Shown: positions 50,302 to 60,043, counted from the stretch's first letter. The stretch is 61,191 nucleotides of DNA from Arthrobacter sp. (GCA_023264815.1 JAHFUZ010000028.1:1-61191), one strand, 5' to 3'. Numbers and translations are program-made. Notes: generated from the sequence alone by a model not told the origin.

Positions 50302-52286
50302 GCGGCGAACGCTTTCTTGATGAGCCGCACTGTTTCATTAACATCGTCTGGCTTCACCAGTACGCCCGGGTCCAGGGCGTCGCCCATCACGGCGCCCTGG
50401 ATGACGCGTTTGAGGGGAATCTCCAGCCTTTTTCCGGACGGGTTGCGGGGAATGCTGGGGACGAAGACGACGTCGTCAGGTACGTGGCGGGGCGACAGCT
50501 CGGTCCGCAGCGCGCGGCGGACAGATGCCTCCAGCTGTCCGGTATCGGCACCGTCCTGCGCTTCTACGAGCAGGGCCAGGCGGCCCATGCCGCCTGCCGG
50601 GTCCTCGAAGTGCAGCACCATGCTGTCGTTGACTTCCGGCAGGCCGTCAAGCACGGCGTAGAACTCGGCCGTCCCCAGCCGGACACCGCCGCGGTTCAGC
50701 GTGGCGTCCGAGCGGCCCGAAATCACCCAGGTCTTTCGCTCCGTCTCGATGAGCCAGTCACCGTGCCGCCAGACGCCGGGATAGGCGCCAAAGTAGCTGT
50801 CGGTGTACCGCACATTGCCCTTGTCCCCCCAAAAGAAGACCGGCATCGAGGGCATGGGCTTGGTGGCCACCAACTCCCCCGCTGCGCCGTGCAGCGGGCG
50901 CCCCTCCGGATCCCAGGCCTCCACCGCGACGCCGAGTGGCCGGCAGGACATTTCGCCCGCGTAGACGCCCGTCAGTGGGCTGGCGCCCAGGAAGGCGGCA
51001 CAGATATCTGTACCCCCGGAAGTGGGGGCCAGCACCAGGTCCGGGCTGACGTCGTCGTACACCCATGCTGCGACATCCGCTGCGAGCGGCGAGCCGGAAC
51101 ACTGGATTTCGCGGAGCCGGCTGAGGTCCCACGTTTCCCCGGGCCTGAGTCCGGCGTGGGCGCAGGCCGCGAGGTAGGCCGATCCCGTGCCGAGGTACGT
51201 GGCTTCGGTTTCGGCCAGCACGGCCCACTGGGACCATTCGCCGTCGAGGGTGGGCCAGTTCGGGTCGCCGTCCATGAGCACCACGGCTGCGCCGGTCAGC
51301 AGCGTGGAAATACCCAGGGTCCACACCATCCAGCCGGTGGTGGTGAACCAGAACGCGGTGTCCTTCGGGCCCATGTCAAAGTGCAGCCCCATGGCCTTGA
51401 AGTGCTCCAGCAGCAGGCCGCCGTGCGAATGCACAATTGCTTTGGGCTTGCCCGTGGTTCCGGAGGAGAAGAGAACGGTCAGCGGATGCGAGAACGGCAC
51501 GGCCTCGAAACGGATGTCCGCAGCCTCACTGGTGAAATCAGCGTAGGAGACCGTGCCGGCAGGCAGGTCACATTCCTGGTCCAGGTACGGCAGCAGCACC
51601 ACCTTGGTCTGCGGCAGCTCCATGCGGATCCGGACAAGATCGTCCGAGCGGGACAGGTCCTTCCTGCCCCACCGGTAACCGTCGATCGCAATGATCAGAT
51701 TGGGTTCCAGCTGCGCGATCCGGTCCACCACGGACCTGGGGCCCATTTCCGGCGGCACGGAGCACCAGATGGCGCCCAGAGCGGTGGTGGCAAGGTAGGC
51801 CGCGAGGGTCTGCGGAATGTTGGGCAGGTATCCGGCCACCCGGTCACCCGCGGTGATGCCCTGCCGGATGAGCCCCTGCTGGATGCGCCCGATTTCCTCC
51901 AGGAGCCGGCTTCCCGTCCAGTCGGAGGCGCCGGTGGTCTGGCTCCGGGACTTGACCATGATGTCGTCCCGGCGGGCGTGGACCGCGCGGACAATGTGTT
52001 CGGTGTAGTTGATCGTGGCGCCGGGGAACCATTCCGCTCCCGGCATCTTGCGGTCGCCCAGGACTGCCTCGTAGGGGGTGTGGGAGATGATGTCGAAGTG
52101 GTCCCAGACCTCGGCCCAGAATTCTTCGAGGTTGTCCACGGACCACTGCCAGGCGTCCTCGTAGCTGGCGAACGTCCGGCCGGTCTTCTGCTCGATCTCC
52201 GCCAGGAAGCGGCCCATCCGGGAGCCGGACCAATTTTCACGGCGGGGGGCGGCCCGCAGCAGCGTGCCGGTTTCAACTGAACGCAT
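50298..52286 (-). CDS. Acetoacetyl-CoA synthetase (acyl-CoA ligase)
   Basis: 662 residues, close to the usual AACS length. It has the ACAS N-terminal domain (WDHFDIISHTPYEAVLG), the adenylation signature VLFSSGTTGKPKAIVHSHGG, TSGGTDICAAFLGASP typical of AACS, WVISGRSDATLNRGGVRLG and a final SGKRLEIPLKR. It activates acetoacetate or a related beta-keto or branched acid. I chose the ATG at 52286. The amidohydrolase start overlaps its stop; the MFS gene is upstream in the operon. Confidence 0.9.
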   Translation of the reverse strand: MRSVETGTLLRAAPRRENWSGSRMGRFLAEIEQKTGRTFASYEDAWQWSVDNLEEFWAEVWDHFDIISHTPYEAVLGDRKMPGAEWFPGATINYTEHIVRAVHARRDDIMVKSRSQTTGASDWTGSRLLEEIGRIQQGLIRQGITAGDRVAGYLPNIPQTLAAYLATTALGAIWCSVPPEMGPRSVVDRIAQLEPNLIIAIDGYRWGRKDLSRSDDLVRIRMELPQTKVVLLPYLDQECDLPAGTVSYADFTSEAADIRFEAVPFSHPLTVLFSSGTTGKPKAIVHSHGGLLLEHFKAMGLHFDMGPKDTAFWFTTTGWMVWTLGISTLLTGAAVVLMDGDPNWPTLDGEWSQWAVLAETEATYLGTGSAYLAACAHAGLRPGETWDLSRLREIQCSGSPLAADVAAWVYDDVSPDLVLAPTSGGTDICAAFLGASPLTGVYAGEMSCRPLGVAVEAWDPEGRPLHGAAGELVATKPMPSMPVFFWGDKGNVRYTDSYFGAYPGVWRHGDWLIETERKTWVISGRSDATLNRGGVRLGTAEFYAVLDGLPEVNDSMVLHFEDPAGGMGRLALLVEAQDGADTGQLEASVRRALRTELSPRHVPDDVVFVPSIPRNPSGKRLEIPLKRVIQGAVMGDALDPGVLVKPDDVNETVRLIKKAFAA

Positions 52287-52330
52287 GCGTTTTTCCTTCA
52301 ATGTCCTTGTGTAGAGAGTGCGGGTTCCGC

Positions 52331-53683
52331 TTACGCGGCGGGTGTGGTGGGTGCCAGGGCAGTGTCTGCAACGGCAGGCGGCTGGGCGCGCTTGAGCGAT
52401 ACGCCCAGCGCAACAATGCACACGGCCGAGGCGGCCAGCGGGATGGCGAAGAGGAAGAAGATCCGCTCCGGCTGCCAGCCACCGGAAATCAGGTAGCCCA
52501 CCAGGATCGGGGCCACGATGGAGACCAGGCGGCCCAGCCCGATCATCCAGCCGATGCCGGTGGCCCGCGCCCGGGCGGTGTACACGTCGGGTGCCACGGC
52601 GTAGAAGCCGGCGATCCCTGCGGTGGTGAGGATGCCCAGGAAGAGGGCGACGACGACGGCGATGCTGATCTGGGTGAAGACCACGCCGAAGAGCAGGTAT
52701 GCGGCGGCGGCCAGACCAAGGGCCCAGACGAGCAGGGGGCGGCTGCGGTACTTGATGGCGAGGCCGCTGAAGATGAAGCAGCCGAGGATGCCGCCCGCGT
52801 TGGCAATCACACCGATGGTCACGCCGAGGGAATCATCACCGGAGGCGCCGGCCACAATTTTGGGGGTCCACGTGTTGGCGAAGTAGTACGCCGCAACCAG
52901 GCAGGCATATCCGATCCAGAGAGCCAACGTACGGAAACGCGTGGGACGGCTCAGGATCTCGGACACGGCGCCCTGCTGACGGACTGCCGCCGGGAGGGCG
53001 GGCAGGTCAGCCAGCGCCGGGCGGCCGAGCCTGGCGAGGATGCCGTTGATCTTGGGCAGGGCATTCACCGGGCGGCGGGTGAGGAGGTAGTCAAGGGATT
53101 CGGGCAGGAAGCGCCAGGAGATCAGGAGCATCAGCACGGTCAGCACAGCGCCAACGATGAACACGGACTGCCACCCGAACACGGGAATCATGGGTCCGGC
53201 CACGAGGCCGCCTACCGTGGCACCGATCGGGTAGCCGGCGGCGTAGATGCCGATGATGGTGCCGCGCCGCTTGTCCGATGAGTACTCCGAGACCAGGACG
53301 TTGAGGTTCGCCATCATCCCGCCCACACCGAGTCCGGTGATAATCCGGAACGCCATCAACTGCACAGCATCGCCGGCGAAGACGGAGAGCACCATGCCCG
53401 CGCTGATGATGACCAGCGAGATCAAGGCCAACTTCCGGCGGCCGATCTTGTCCGCGAACGGAGTCAGGAAGATCGAGCCTGCGGCCATCCCGAACAGGCT
53501 GGCGCTCAGCAGGAACCCGAGCGTGACGGGGTCGATCCCCCAGACCCTGGAGAGGCTGGGAGCTGCATAGGCCATCACGGCCACGTCGAATCCGTCAATG
53601 AGGATCAGCGTCAAGGCGATCACTACGGCCATTACCTGGAATCGGGTCATCCGCGACTGGCGGATTTCGGTCAAGACGTCCAT
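52331..53683 (-). CDS. MFS transporter, AAHS-like
   Basis: 450 residues and 12 helices. Helix 1 carries LILIDGFDVAVMAYAAPSL, the DGxD signature also seen in the permease at 10708, with LTPFADKIGRRKLALIS and ITGLGVGGMMANLNVLVSEY. It probably imports the acid that the synthetase activates. It leads the MFS-AACS-amidohydrolase operon. Upstream, a CTAGATTCCTTCTAG motif and the IclR site lie in the 204-bp gap shared with the divergent regulator. Confidence 0.87.
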   Translation of the reverse strand: MDVLTEIRQSRMTRFQVMAVVIALTLILIDGFDVAVMAYAAPSLSRVWGIDPVTLGFLLSASLFGMAAGSIFLTPFADKIGRRKLALISLVIISAGMVLSVFAGDAVQLMAFRIITGLGVGGMMANLNVLVSEYSSDKRRGTIIGIYAAGYPIGATVGGLVAGPMIPVFGWQSVFIVGAVLTVLMLLISWRFLPESLDYLLTRRPVNALPKINGILARLGRPALADLPALPAAVRQQGAVSEILSRPTRFRTLALWIGYACLVAAYYFANTWTPKIVAGASGDDSLGVTIGVIANAGGILGCFIFSGLAIKYRSRPLLVWALGLAAAAYLLFGVVFTQISIAVVVALFLGILTTAGIAGFYAVAPDVYTARARATGIGWMIGLGRLVSIVAPILVGYLISGGWQPERIFFLFAIPLAASAVCIVALGVSLKRAQPPAVADTALAPTTPAA

Positions 53684-53879
53684 GTCTTCTTTCTTGCTGC
53701 CTAAAGGTGGTGAGGGTACGCAGTGAGCCTAGTCACACGCCCCACAAGCGTCCACAGAAATGTTCTAGATTCCTTCTAGCGAAATAATGATCAGGACCCA
53801 GGTTGGGGCCATTTCATCAATCCAGCTCGGGACGGCGCGGAAGAAACTGGCTAGTCAAACGTCATTGCAGCGTGCCAGT

Positions 53880-53896
53880 ATTCTGCTATGCAAAAT
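53880..53896. promoter_or_regulatory. Candidate IclR operator over second iclR start codon (site 3)
   Basis: ATTCTG-CTATG-CAAAAT matches 11 of 12 arm positions of the 12960 palindrome. The last three spacer bases are the ATG of the regulator, exactly as GTG is in site 1. The remainder of the 53684-53887 gap holds AT-rich DNA and the AGAAATGTTCT and TTCTAG repeats, but no gene. Confidence 0.6.
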
Positions 53897-54667
53897 TCCG
53901 ATAGTCCTCCCCGGCTCGAATCCGTTGACCGGGCGCTGCAATTGCTGATCATCCTGCGCGGCGGCGAATCCATCAGCGTCAAAGCTGCCGGGGAGCGCCT
54001 GGAGGTGGCGCCGTCCACGGCGCACCGGCTCCTTGGCGCACTGGTGGCCAGGGACTTTGCCGTCCAGGACCGGGAGCGGCGGTACCGTGCCGGTCCGCAG
54101 CTGACACCGCATGGGGAAGTTAGCTTCTCGGTGAACCAGCTGCGGCAGGTTGGCCGCCCGGCCTTGCAGAAGCTCTATGGCGACGTCAATGACACGGTCC
54201 AGCTCATGATCCTGACGGGTCCGAACATCCGCTTCATTGACGGCATCGAGTCCGAAGCCGCGCTCCACGTCAAAGCCAGGATGGGCGACCTGATGCCGGC
54301 CTATTGCTCCGCCGGCGGCAAGGCGATCCTCGCGGAACTTGGCAACATTGAGCTTGAGAGAATCTACCGGGGCGGCCTGACGCCTTGGCCCACCGCCAGA
54401 ATCCACGCCCTGCCTGCACTCAAGCGGCAACTGGCGGCAGTGCGCAAGGCCGGCTACGCAACAAACCTCGAGGAGACGGAACAGGGCGTCAGCGGCCTTG
54501 GGGTGTGCATCAGGGACACGTCCGGCAAGCCCATCGCCGCCTACACAACCGCCATCCCCACCGCACGGTTCCAGAAATCGATGATTCCTGAGCATGTGAA
54601 AGCTCTCCAGGAAGCAGCATGGATGACGGAAAAGGGGCTGCTGGCAGGAGTGTCCATCAGGGGCTAG
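53888..54667 (+). CDS. IclR-family regulator of the MFS-AACS-amidohydrolase cluster
   Basis: 259 residues: winged helix at about 8-65 (SVDRALQLLIILRGGESISV, then AGERLEVAPSTAHRLLGALV), and the effector domain (VNDTVQLMILTGPNIRFIDGIE, MPAYCSAGGKAILAEL, VSGLGVCIRDTSG). It is paralogous to the regulator at 12094 and starts with a similar context, with no ribosome-binding site. It is divergent from the MFS operon and probably controls it. An inverted repeat GCGGAATC...GATTCCGC (54677-54698) just after the stop may be its terminator. Confidence 0.88.
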   Translation: MQNSDSPPRLESVDRALQLLIILRGGESISVKAAGERLEVAPSTAHRLLGALVARDFAVQDRERRYRAGPQLTPHGEVSFSVNQLRQVGRPALQKLYGDVNDTVQLMILTGPNIRFIDGIESEAALHVKARMGDLMPAYCSAGGKAILAELGNIELERIYRGGLTPWPTARIHALPALKRQLAAVRKAGYATNLEETEQGVSGLGVCIRDTSGKPIAAYTTAIPTARFQKSMIPEHVKALQEAAWMTEKGLLAGVSIRG

Positions 54668-54797
54668 AGGCGCACAGCGGAATCCCTTCCGATTCCGCGG
54701 AGGACACCGGTAAGCCTTCCTACGCTGTAAACAAGTGGCACAGACCACCTATGGGCCTGATCAACGAGATCAGGCGTTACAGAAGGACATTCCGCAC

Positions 54798-54998
54798 ATG
54801 GACATCGACCTGGACAGCATCATCACCGGCGGCAGCGGCCCGGACGCCAGCCTGGCTGCGCTGGTGGCGCGGTTCGACGAGCCCAAAGAGGCCCGGATTC
54901 AACTACTTTGCCTAGTGCGGGTCGCCCACGACCAGGAAACCCGGGCCAGCGGCCTCTCCATCCCACTGCACATTTCCGCGATGCCGGCGCGGGCATGA
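54798..54998 (+). CDS. Small hypothetical protein, 66 residues
   Basis: From ATG 54798, with AAGGA nine bases upstream, the frame runs 66 codons. It begins MDIDLDSIITGGSGPDASLA and continues acidic, then basic; third positions are G/C-rich over most of its length, and there is no match I recognise. An in-frame GTG at 54735 has poor codon use and is less likely. An 8-bp inverted repeat (GCCTGATC / GATCAGGC, 54755-54775) lies just upstream. Confidence 0.5.
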   Translation: MDIDLDSIITGGSGPDASLAALVARFDEPKEARIQLLCLVRVAHDQETRASGLSIPLHISAMPARA

Positions 54999-55159
54999 AG
55001 TCTGTGCCCTGCAGCACGGGGCCGGTCACGCGGCAATGCGTGTCCGGCCCTCCACGCGCTGGAATCCTTTTCCGGCCAGTCCTACCATTGACTGTGCTGG
55101 TCCTCCGCGGACCGGCGCCCAACGTTGTGAGATCTTTTTCGCCATACCTGGGAGTCACC

Positions 55160-56041
55160 ATGCGGCCACATCCGTCCCGCACCCAAAGCCTGGCCCGGCA
55201 AGAGGCCCGGACCATCGGCGACTATGAAGACACCTTCCGGCAGATGGTCCTGTACGACCTCGAGGAGGACATGCGGTTCGGCTTTTTCCTGGCCTACTAC
55301 CGTACCTTCGCTATTCCCTCCGGCTCGGAAACCTTGGTGCGCAACGGGGAAATTCCGGCCAGGCCCATGAAACGGACTATAGACACCGCCGTCGTGATTT
55401 TTGAACTGATCGCCGGCGGGCTGGATTCTGAGCGGGGCCGGCACATGACGGCGCTGCTGAACCGGGTTCACCGGTACGTCCCCGGCACGCCCGAAGACTT
55501 CCTCTACGTCCTGATGACCCTGCTGGTAGTCCCCCTGCGCTGGACTGAACGCCACGGCTGGCGGAAACCCACCCGGGCCGAAGAGGACGCGGCGACGCGG
55601 TTCTTTCAAGAGCTGGGGGCCAGGATGCACATCACCGGGATTCCTGCCACCTTCCGGGACGCCGGGGATTTCCTGGACGATTACGAAAGCCGCCGGGTCC
55701 GTCCCAGCGCGGCCGGCCGGACGCTCATGGACTCCACGCTCCAGGTCTTCCAAAGCATGCAGCCGCGGGTGCTCCATCCGGCCACCCGGTTGATGATCGC
55801 CACCATGCTCGACGACGATCGGCTCACCGACGCGCTGGGGCTTCCCCGCAGCACATGGTGGTCGCGGGTTGCGCTCGCTGCAGGGCTGGCGGTGCGCAAC
55901 ACGATTCGGCGCCGCCTGCCCTTGCCCACCCTTCCAAGCTTTGAACCGGGCAGCGCGTCGCCTCCGGTCTATCCCCGCGGCTACGACTTTGAGAACATCG
56001 GGCCGATCAACGTGATGGGTCCCGGGGAGCCCACCGGCTGA
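55160..56041 (+). CDS. DUF2236/MpaB-family (latex-clearing-protein-like) oxygenase
   Basis: 293 residues. The family core is seen in MRFGFFLAYYRTFAIPSGSETLVRNGE, HMTALLNRVHRYVPGTPEDFLYVLMTLLVVPLRWTERHGWRK and the ending YDFENIGPINVMGPG. Related proteins are haem- or metal-dependent oxygenases such as MpaB/Lcp; many are uncharacterised. I chose the ATG at 55160 because GGGAG precedes it by five bases. It lies 30 bp before arfB. Confidence 0.8.
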   Translation: MRPHPSRTQSLARQEARTIGDYEDTFRQMVLYDLEEDMRFGFFLAYYRTFAIPSGSETLVRNGEIPARPMKRTIDTAVVIFELIAGGLDSERGRHMTALLNRVHRYVPGTPEDFLYVLMTLLVVPLRWTERHGWRKPTRAEEDAATRFFQELGARMHITGIPATFRDAGDFLDDYESRRVRPSAAGRTLMDSTLQVFQSMQPRVLHPATRLMIATMLDDDRLTDALGLPRSTWWSRVALAAGLAVRNTIRRRLPLPTLPSFEPGSASPPVYPRGYDFENIGPINVMGPGEPTG

Positions 56042-56071
56042 TCACCGGCCCAAGTATGCAACGCTGGTGTC

Positions 56072-56494
56072 ATGGATTGTGAGGTGTCACCCCAGCTGAC
56101 CATACCGGCGGCGGAACTGAAGTGGCGGTTCTCGCGCTCCTCCGGGCCGGGCGGGCAGCATGTCAACACCACGGACACCCGAGCGGACCTTTCCTGGAAC
56201 ATCCGCGATTCCCTGGCACTCTCGGAGGACCAGAGACACCTGCTGCTCACGCGCCTTGCCGGCCGCTTCCTGGGCGGTGTGGTCACCGTGACCGCCTCGG
56301 AAAACCGTTCCCAGCTGCGCAACCGGCAGATCGCGCTGGCCAAGCTCGCCGCACTTGTGGCGGAGGGTCTTGCCCCCGCGGCCGCCCAGCGGCGGGCCAC
56401 CAGACCCACCCGTGGATCCGTCCGCCGCCGGCTCTCCGCCAAGGTCCAGCGGTCCGCAACGAAGCAGCAGCGCAGGCGCCCGACGGCTGAGTAG
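56072..56494 (+). CDS. arfB: ArfB-like ribosome-rescue peptidyl-tRNA hydrolase
   Basis: 140 residues with the catalytic GGQ in FSRSSGPGGQHVNTTDTRADLSW (about 20-42), followed by a basic Lys/Arg-rich tail (ending SAKVQRSATKQQRRR) that inserts into the mRNA channel. This is the YaeJ/ArfB layout: it rescues ribosomes stalled without a stop codon. It is convergent with the LysR gene, 10 bp apart. Confidence 0.92.
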   Translation: MDCEVSPQLTIPAAELKWRFSRSSGPGGQHVNTTDTRADLSWNIRDSLALSEDQRHLLLTRLAGRFLGGVVTVTASENRSQLRNRQIALAKLAALVAEGLAPAAAQRRATRPTRGSVRRRLSAKVQRSATKQQRRRPTAE

Positions 56495-56504
56495 CGGTGC
56501 CGCC

Positions 56505-57422
56505 TTAGGCCGGCGCGGTTGCCGTCCCGGACCGGCTCGGCCAGACCCGTTCCGCCAGCGAGAGAACCGGCGCGAGGGCCGGGTTGTCCGAAGCCTCCCG
56601 CCAGGCCATCCGCAGGTAGACCGGGAGGGTCTCATCGAGCACGCGCAGGAAATGCACATGCGGGTCGGTCACGTTCTCAGCCACTGACGACACCGTCAGG
56701 GAACACCCCACTTCGGCACCCACCAACGCCATGGCGGTCCACGAATCGGGTGCCCGTTGCACAACGTCGGGATCAAACCCGGCTCCAAGGCTCAGCCTGA
56801 GCAGCCGGTCACCCAGGACCGAACCCTCATGCGGCGGCAGGGCAACGAACGGCTCATCGGACAGTTCCGCCAGGTGGACGCCGTCCTGCCCGGCCAGCCG
56901 GTGGGAAGCCGGCACTGCCATCACCAGATGCTCCTCCACGATAATGCGGGACCGGATGCCTGCAGGCACAAAATCCCACCGTCCAACACTGATATCCACT
57001 TCGCCGCGCAGCACACGGGCCAGGGCGGGCAGCGCGAAGTCCTGGCTGTTGAGCCGGATTTCGATGCCCGGGTGAACCCGCCGGACTTCCCTGGCAAGCA
57101 TGCCCACCAGGACGTGCGTTGACGCTCCGGCATAGGCCAACTTTACTGTTCCCGCTTCCCCGCGTCCGGCGGCGAGCGCGCTCGCCTGGGCGCGGTCCAC
57201 GGCCGCGAGGATATCTCGGGCCGGGGCCATGAGGGCAGCCCCGGCCGCTGTCAGCTGGACGCTGCGTGTACTGCGGATGAAGAGGTCAGCACCGAGGTCC
57301 CTCTCCAACTGCCGCACCGTGCGGCTGACCGGCGGCTGCGCAAGGTGAAGCCTCTCGGCCGCCCGGCCGAAATGCAGTTCCTCCGCCACCGCCAGGAACA
57401 CCCGAAGTTGTTGAATCTCCAT
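56505..57422 (-). CDS. LysR-family regulator of the CoA-transferase cluster
   Basis: 305 residues: an N-terminal LysR helix-turn-helix (LRVFLAVAEELHFGRAAERLHLAQPPVSRTVRQLERDLGADLF) and a periplasmic-binding-like effector domain. The ATG at 57422 has GGAAG ten bases upstream; an ATG at 57431 is in frame. It is divergent from the CaiB gene over a 100-bp AT-rich gap. Its place is like GcdR of pseudomonads, which controls glutarate use (inference). Confidence 0.9.
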   Translation of the reverse strand: MEIQQLRVFLAVAEELHFGRAAERLHLAQPPVSRTVRQLERDLGADLFIRSTRSVQLTAAGAALMAPARDILAAVDRAQASALAAGRGEAGTVKLAYAGASTHVLVGMLAREVRRVHPGIEIRLNSQDFALPALARVLRGEVDISVGRWDFVPAGIRSRIIVEEHLVMAVPASHRLAGQDGVHLAELSDEPFVALPPHEGSVLGDRLLRLSLGAGFDPDVVQRAPDSWTAMALVGAEVGCSLTVSSVAENVTDPHVHFLRVLDETLPVYLRMAWREASDNPALAPVLSLAERVWPSRSGTATAPA

Positions 57423-57528
57423 ACCGGCCATACTTCCAGATATTGCAATAATTCAACAGCTAATAGGTATTGGACTCGATGTAATTGCCGATGGGATAGT
57501 GAAATGAATCCCGATTGGAAGAGGCCTG

Positions 57529-58764
57529 ATGAACCTGCAGAGCACCGTCGCTCCCCCCGCGCCGGGGGCCGCCCACTCCCCCCAGCCCGCACGCCGGGAC
57601 GCATTCGGCCGCGAAGCCAGCGGGCCCTTGGCCGGCATTGTCATTGCCGACTTCAGCCGTGTCCTCGCCGGCCCCTACTGCACCATGCTCCTCGCGGACA
57701 TGGGCGCCACAGTGATTAAGGTCGAGAGCCCGTCCGGCGACGAAACACGCCAGTGGAAACCCCCCGTCTTTGAGGACCAGTCCACCTACTACCTCTCGAT
57801 CAACCGCAACAAGCGGTCCATCGCCCTGGACTTCGGCGACCCCGGCGACGTCGAAACGGCGGGCAACATCGCCGCGGGCGCCGACGTCGTAATCGAGAAC
57901 TTCAAGCCCGGCGGACTGGACCGATTCGGCCTGGACTACGGTTCCATCGCCGAGCGCAACCCGGCGGTGATCTACGCGTCCATTACAGGATTCGGTTCTG
58001 CCGGCGGCGCCACGCTGCCTGGCTACGACCTCCTGGTCCAGGCCATGTCCGGCCTGATGAGCCTCACGGGAGATCCTGGGTTTCCCGCTTACCGGTCAGG
58101 CGTTGCGGTGTTCGATGTCATCACCGGCCTCCATGCGGCCATCGGCGTCCTGTCCGCCCTGCACGAGCGCAGCCAGAGCGGCCGCGGCCAGCGCATCGAA
58201 GTGAACCTCATGTCCTCGGCCCTGTCCGGTATGGTCAACCAGACCGCGGGGTTCCTGCTCAGCGGCAACGTGCCCACCCGCATGGGTAACGAACACCCCA
58301 GCATCTACCCGTACGAGCCGCTACCCACCGCCGACGGCGAGATCATCCTGGCCATCGGCAACGACCGGCAGTTCCGCACACTGTGCGATGTGCTGGGCGC
58401 CCCTGATCTGGCCACGGATCCGAGGTTTGGCACCCCGCCGGACCGCAGCCACCACCGCAAGGAGCTGCGTCCCCTCCTGGTGGACCTGATGGCTGCCAAG
58501 CCGGCGTCGGAATGGTTCGACGTCTTCACGGAGGCACGGCTGCCCTGCGCCCCGATCAACGATGTCCGTGGGGGCATCGAGTTCGCAGAACGCCTGGGGC
58601 TGGAACCCGTAGTGGACGTGGGCGCCGGCGATGACACCATCCCCGGAGTCCGCAACCCGATCACGTTCTCGGCGACACCCGCCAGTTACGACCTTGTGCC
58701 GCCCGGAATCGACGCCGACCGAGGGGACATCCTCGGCTGGCTGCAGTCACAGCAGCAACGCTGA
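57529..58764 (+). CDS. Family III CaiB/BaiF CoA-transferase, probably glutarate
   Basis: 411 residues: IVIADFSRVLAGPYCTMLLADMGATVIKVESP, the catalytic Asp167 in TLPGYDLLVQAMSGLMSLTG, and LPCAPINDVRGGIEFAERLG near the C-terminus. Such enzymes move CoA from succinyl-CoA to a carboxylate. With a glutaryl-CoA-dehydrogenase-like gene 73 bp downstream, the likely acceptor is glutarate. GGAAGAGG precedes the ATG by five bases. Confidence 0.9.
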   Translation: MNLQSTVAPPAPGAAHSPQPARRDAFGREASGPLAGIVIADFSRVLAGPYCTMLLADMGATVIKVESPSGDETRQWKPPVFEDQSTYYLSINRNKRSIALDFGDPGDVETAGNIAAGADVVIENFKPGGLDRFGLDYGSIAERNPAVIYASITGFGSAGGATLPGYDLLVQAMSGLMSLTGDPGFPAYRSGVAVFDVITGLHAAIGVLSALHERSQSGRGQRIEVNLMSSALSGMVNQTAGFLLSGNVPTRMGNEHPSIYPYEPLPTADGEIILAIGNDRQFRTLCDVLGAPDLATDPRFGTPPDRSHHRKELRPLLVDLMAAKPASEWFDVFTEARLPCAPINDVRGGIEFAERLGLEPVVDVGAGDDTIPGVRNPITFSATPASYDLVPPGIDADRGDILGWLQSQQQR

Positions 58765-58837
58765 CCGGCCCCGCAGCACCACGCCCTCCTCAAACAGCAA
58801 CCAGCATCCTGTCCACGGAACCATCAAAGGACCCATC

Positions 58838-60043
58838 ATGACCACCACCACAACGTCCCGTGCCTCGGCCACCTCTGACTACTTCCAGCTCGATGACCAG
58901 CTGACCCCGGAGGAGATCGCCATCCGGGACAAGGTCCGGGACTTCGCGGAGAACCAGGTCCTGCCCGTTATCAACGGGTACTGGGAGCGCGCCGAGTTCC
59001 CCGAGGAACTGATCCCCGGCCTGGCCGAACTCGGGATCATTGGTACGTTCATCCAGGGCTATGGTTGCCCGGGGATGAGCCGGAAGGCCGCGGGCATGGT
59101 GGCACGGGAGATGGCACGGGCAGACGGCAGCATCAACACCTTTCTTGGCGTGCATTCGAACCTGTGCATGGGTGCGCTGAACATGCTCGGCAATGACGAA
59201 CAGAAGCAGCGGTGGCTCCCGGACATGGCCAGGCTCACGAAGACCGGCGCTTTCGCGTTGACCGAACCGGACCACGGGTCGGACTCGGTGGCGCTGGAGA
59301 CCAGCGCCACCCGTGACGGGGACGCCTGGGTGATCAACGGCCACAAGCGCTGGATCGGCAACGGCCACTCCGCTGATGTGATCGTGCTGTTTGCCCGCAA
59401 CACAGAAGACGGCAAAGTGAACGCCTTCGTGGTCGAAAAGGACGCGGACGGCAACCACCCGGCCGGCTATAACCCCACCGTCATTACCGGAAAGGTCGGC
59501 AAACGGGCCATCCTCCAGGCCGACATCGTCATCGAGGGCATGCGGATCCCGGAGGCCAACCGGTTGGAGAACTGCAGGTCCTTCGCCGACGTCTCCCGCG
59601 TCCTCCAGGCGACCCGCGGCGGCGCCGCATGGGAAGCCGTGGGCCACGCCATGGCCTGCTTCAAAATCGCGGTGGATTACGCCGCGACGCGCGAACAGTT
59701 CGGGAACCCGATCGCCGGCTACCAACTGGTGCAGCACCGCCTGGCGAACATGCTCAGCGAACTCACCACGATGCAGCTGATGTGCAACCGGATGGCGGAA
59801 CTGGCGGATCAGGGTCTGCTGACCAACGCCATGGCCTCCATGGTGAAGATGTCCACGTCGCAGAAGGGCAAGTGGATCTGTAACGAGGCACGTGAGCTCC
59901 TGGCCGGGAACGGCCTGCTGCTCGAAAACCACGTGGCCCGGCACCTGACCGACATGGAAGTGGTCTCCACCTATGAGGGCACCGACTCCATCCAGGCGCT
60001 CTTGGTGGGCCGGGACATCACCGGCATCTCAGCCTTCCGCTGA
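58838..60043 (+). CDS. gcdH: Glutaryl-CoA-dehydrogenase-like acyl-CoA dehydrogenase
   Basis: 401 residues: FALTEPDHGSDSVALET (FAD contact), WVINGHKRWIGNG, YAATREQFGNPIAGYQLVQHRLANML, and the C-terminal VSTYEGTDSIQALLVGRDITGISAF. Glu380 in TYEGT corresponds to the catalytic base of GCDH, and the VGRDITGISAF ending is the GCDH-type ending. It would oxidise and decarboxylate glutaryl-CoA to crotonyl-CoA. AAAGGA lies seven bases before the ATG. The thiolase follows 37 bp later. Confidence 0.88.
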   Translation: MTTTTTSRASATSDYFQLDDQLTPEEIAIRDKVRDFAENQVLPVINGYWERAEFPEELIPGLAELGIIGTFIQGYGCPGMSRKAAGMVAREMARADGSINTFLGVHSNLCMGALNMLGNDEQKQRWLPDMARLTKTGAFALTEPDHGSDSVALETSATRDGDAWVINGHKRWIGNGHSADVIVLFARNTEDGKVNAFVVEKDADGNHPAGYNPTVITGKVGKRAILQADIVIEGMRIPEANRLENCRSFADVSRVLQATRGGAAWEAVGHAMACFKIAVDYAATREQFGNPIAGYQLVQHRLANMLSELTTMQLMCNRMAELADQGLLTNAMASMVKMSTSQKGKWICNEARELLAGNGLLLENHVARHLTDMEVVSTYEGTDSIQALLVGRDITGISAFR

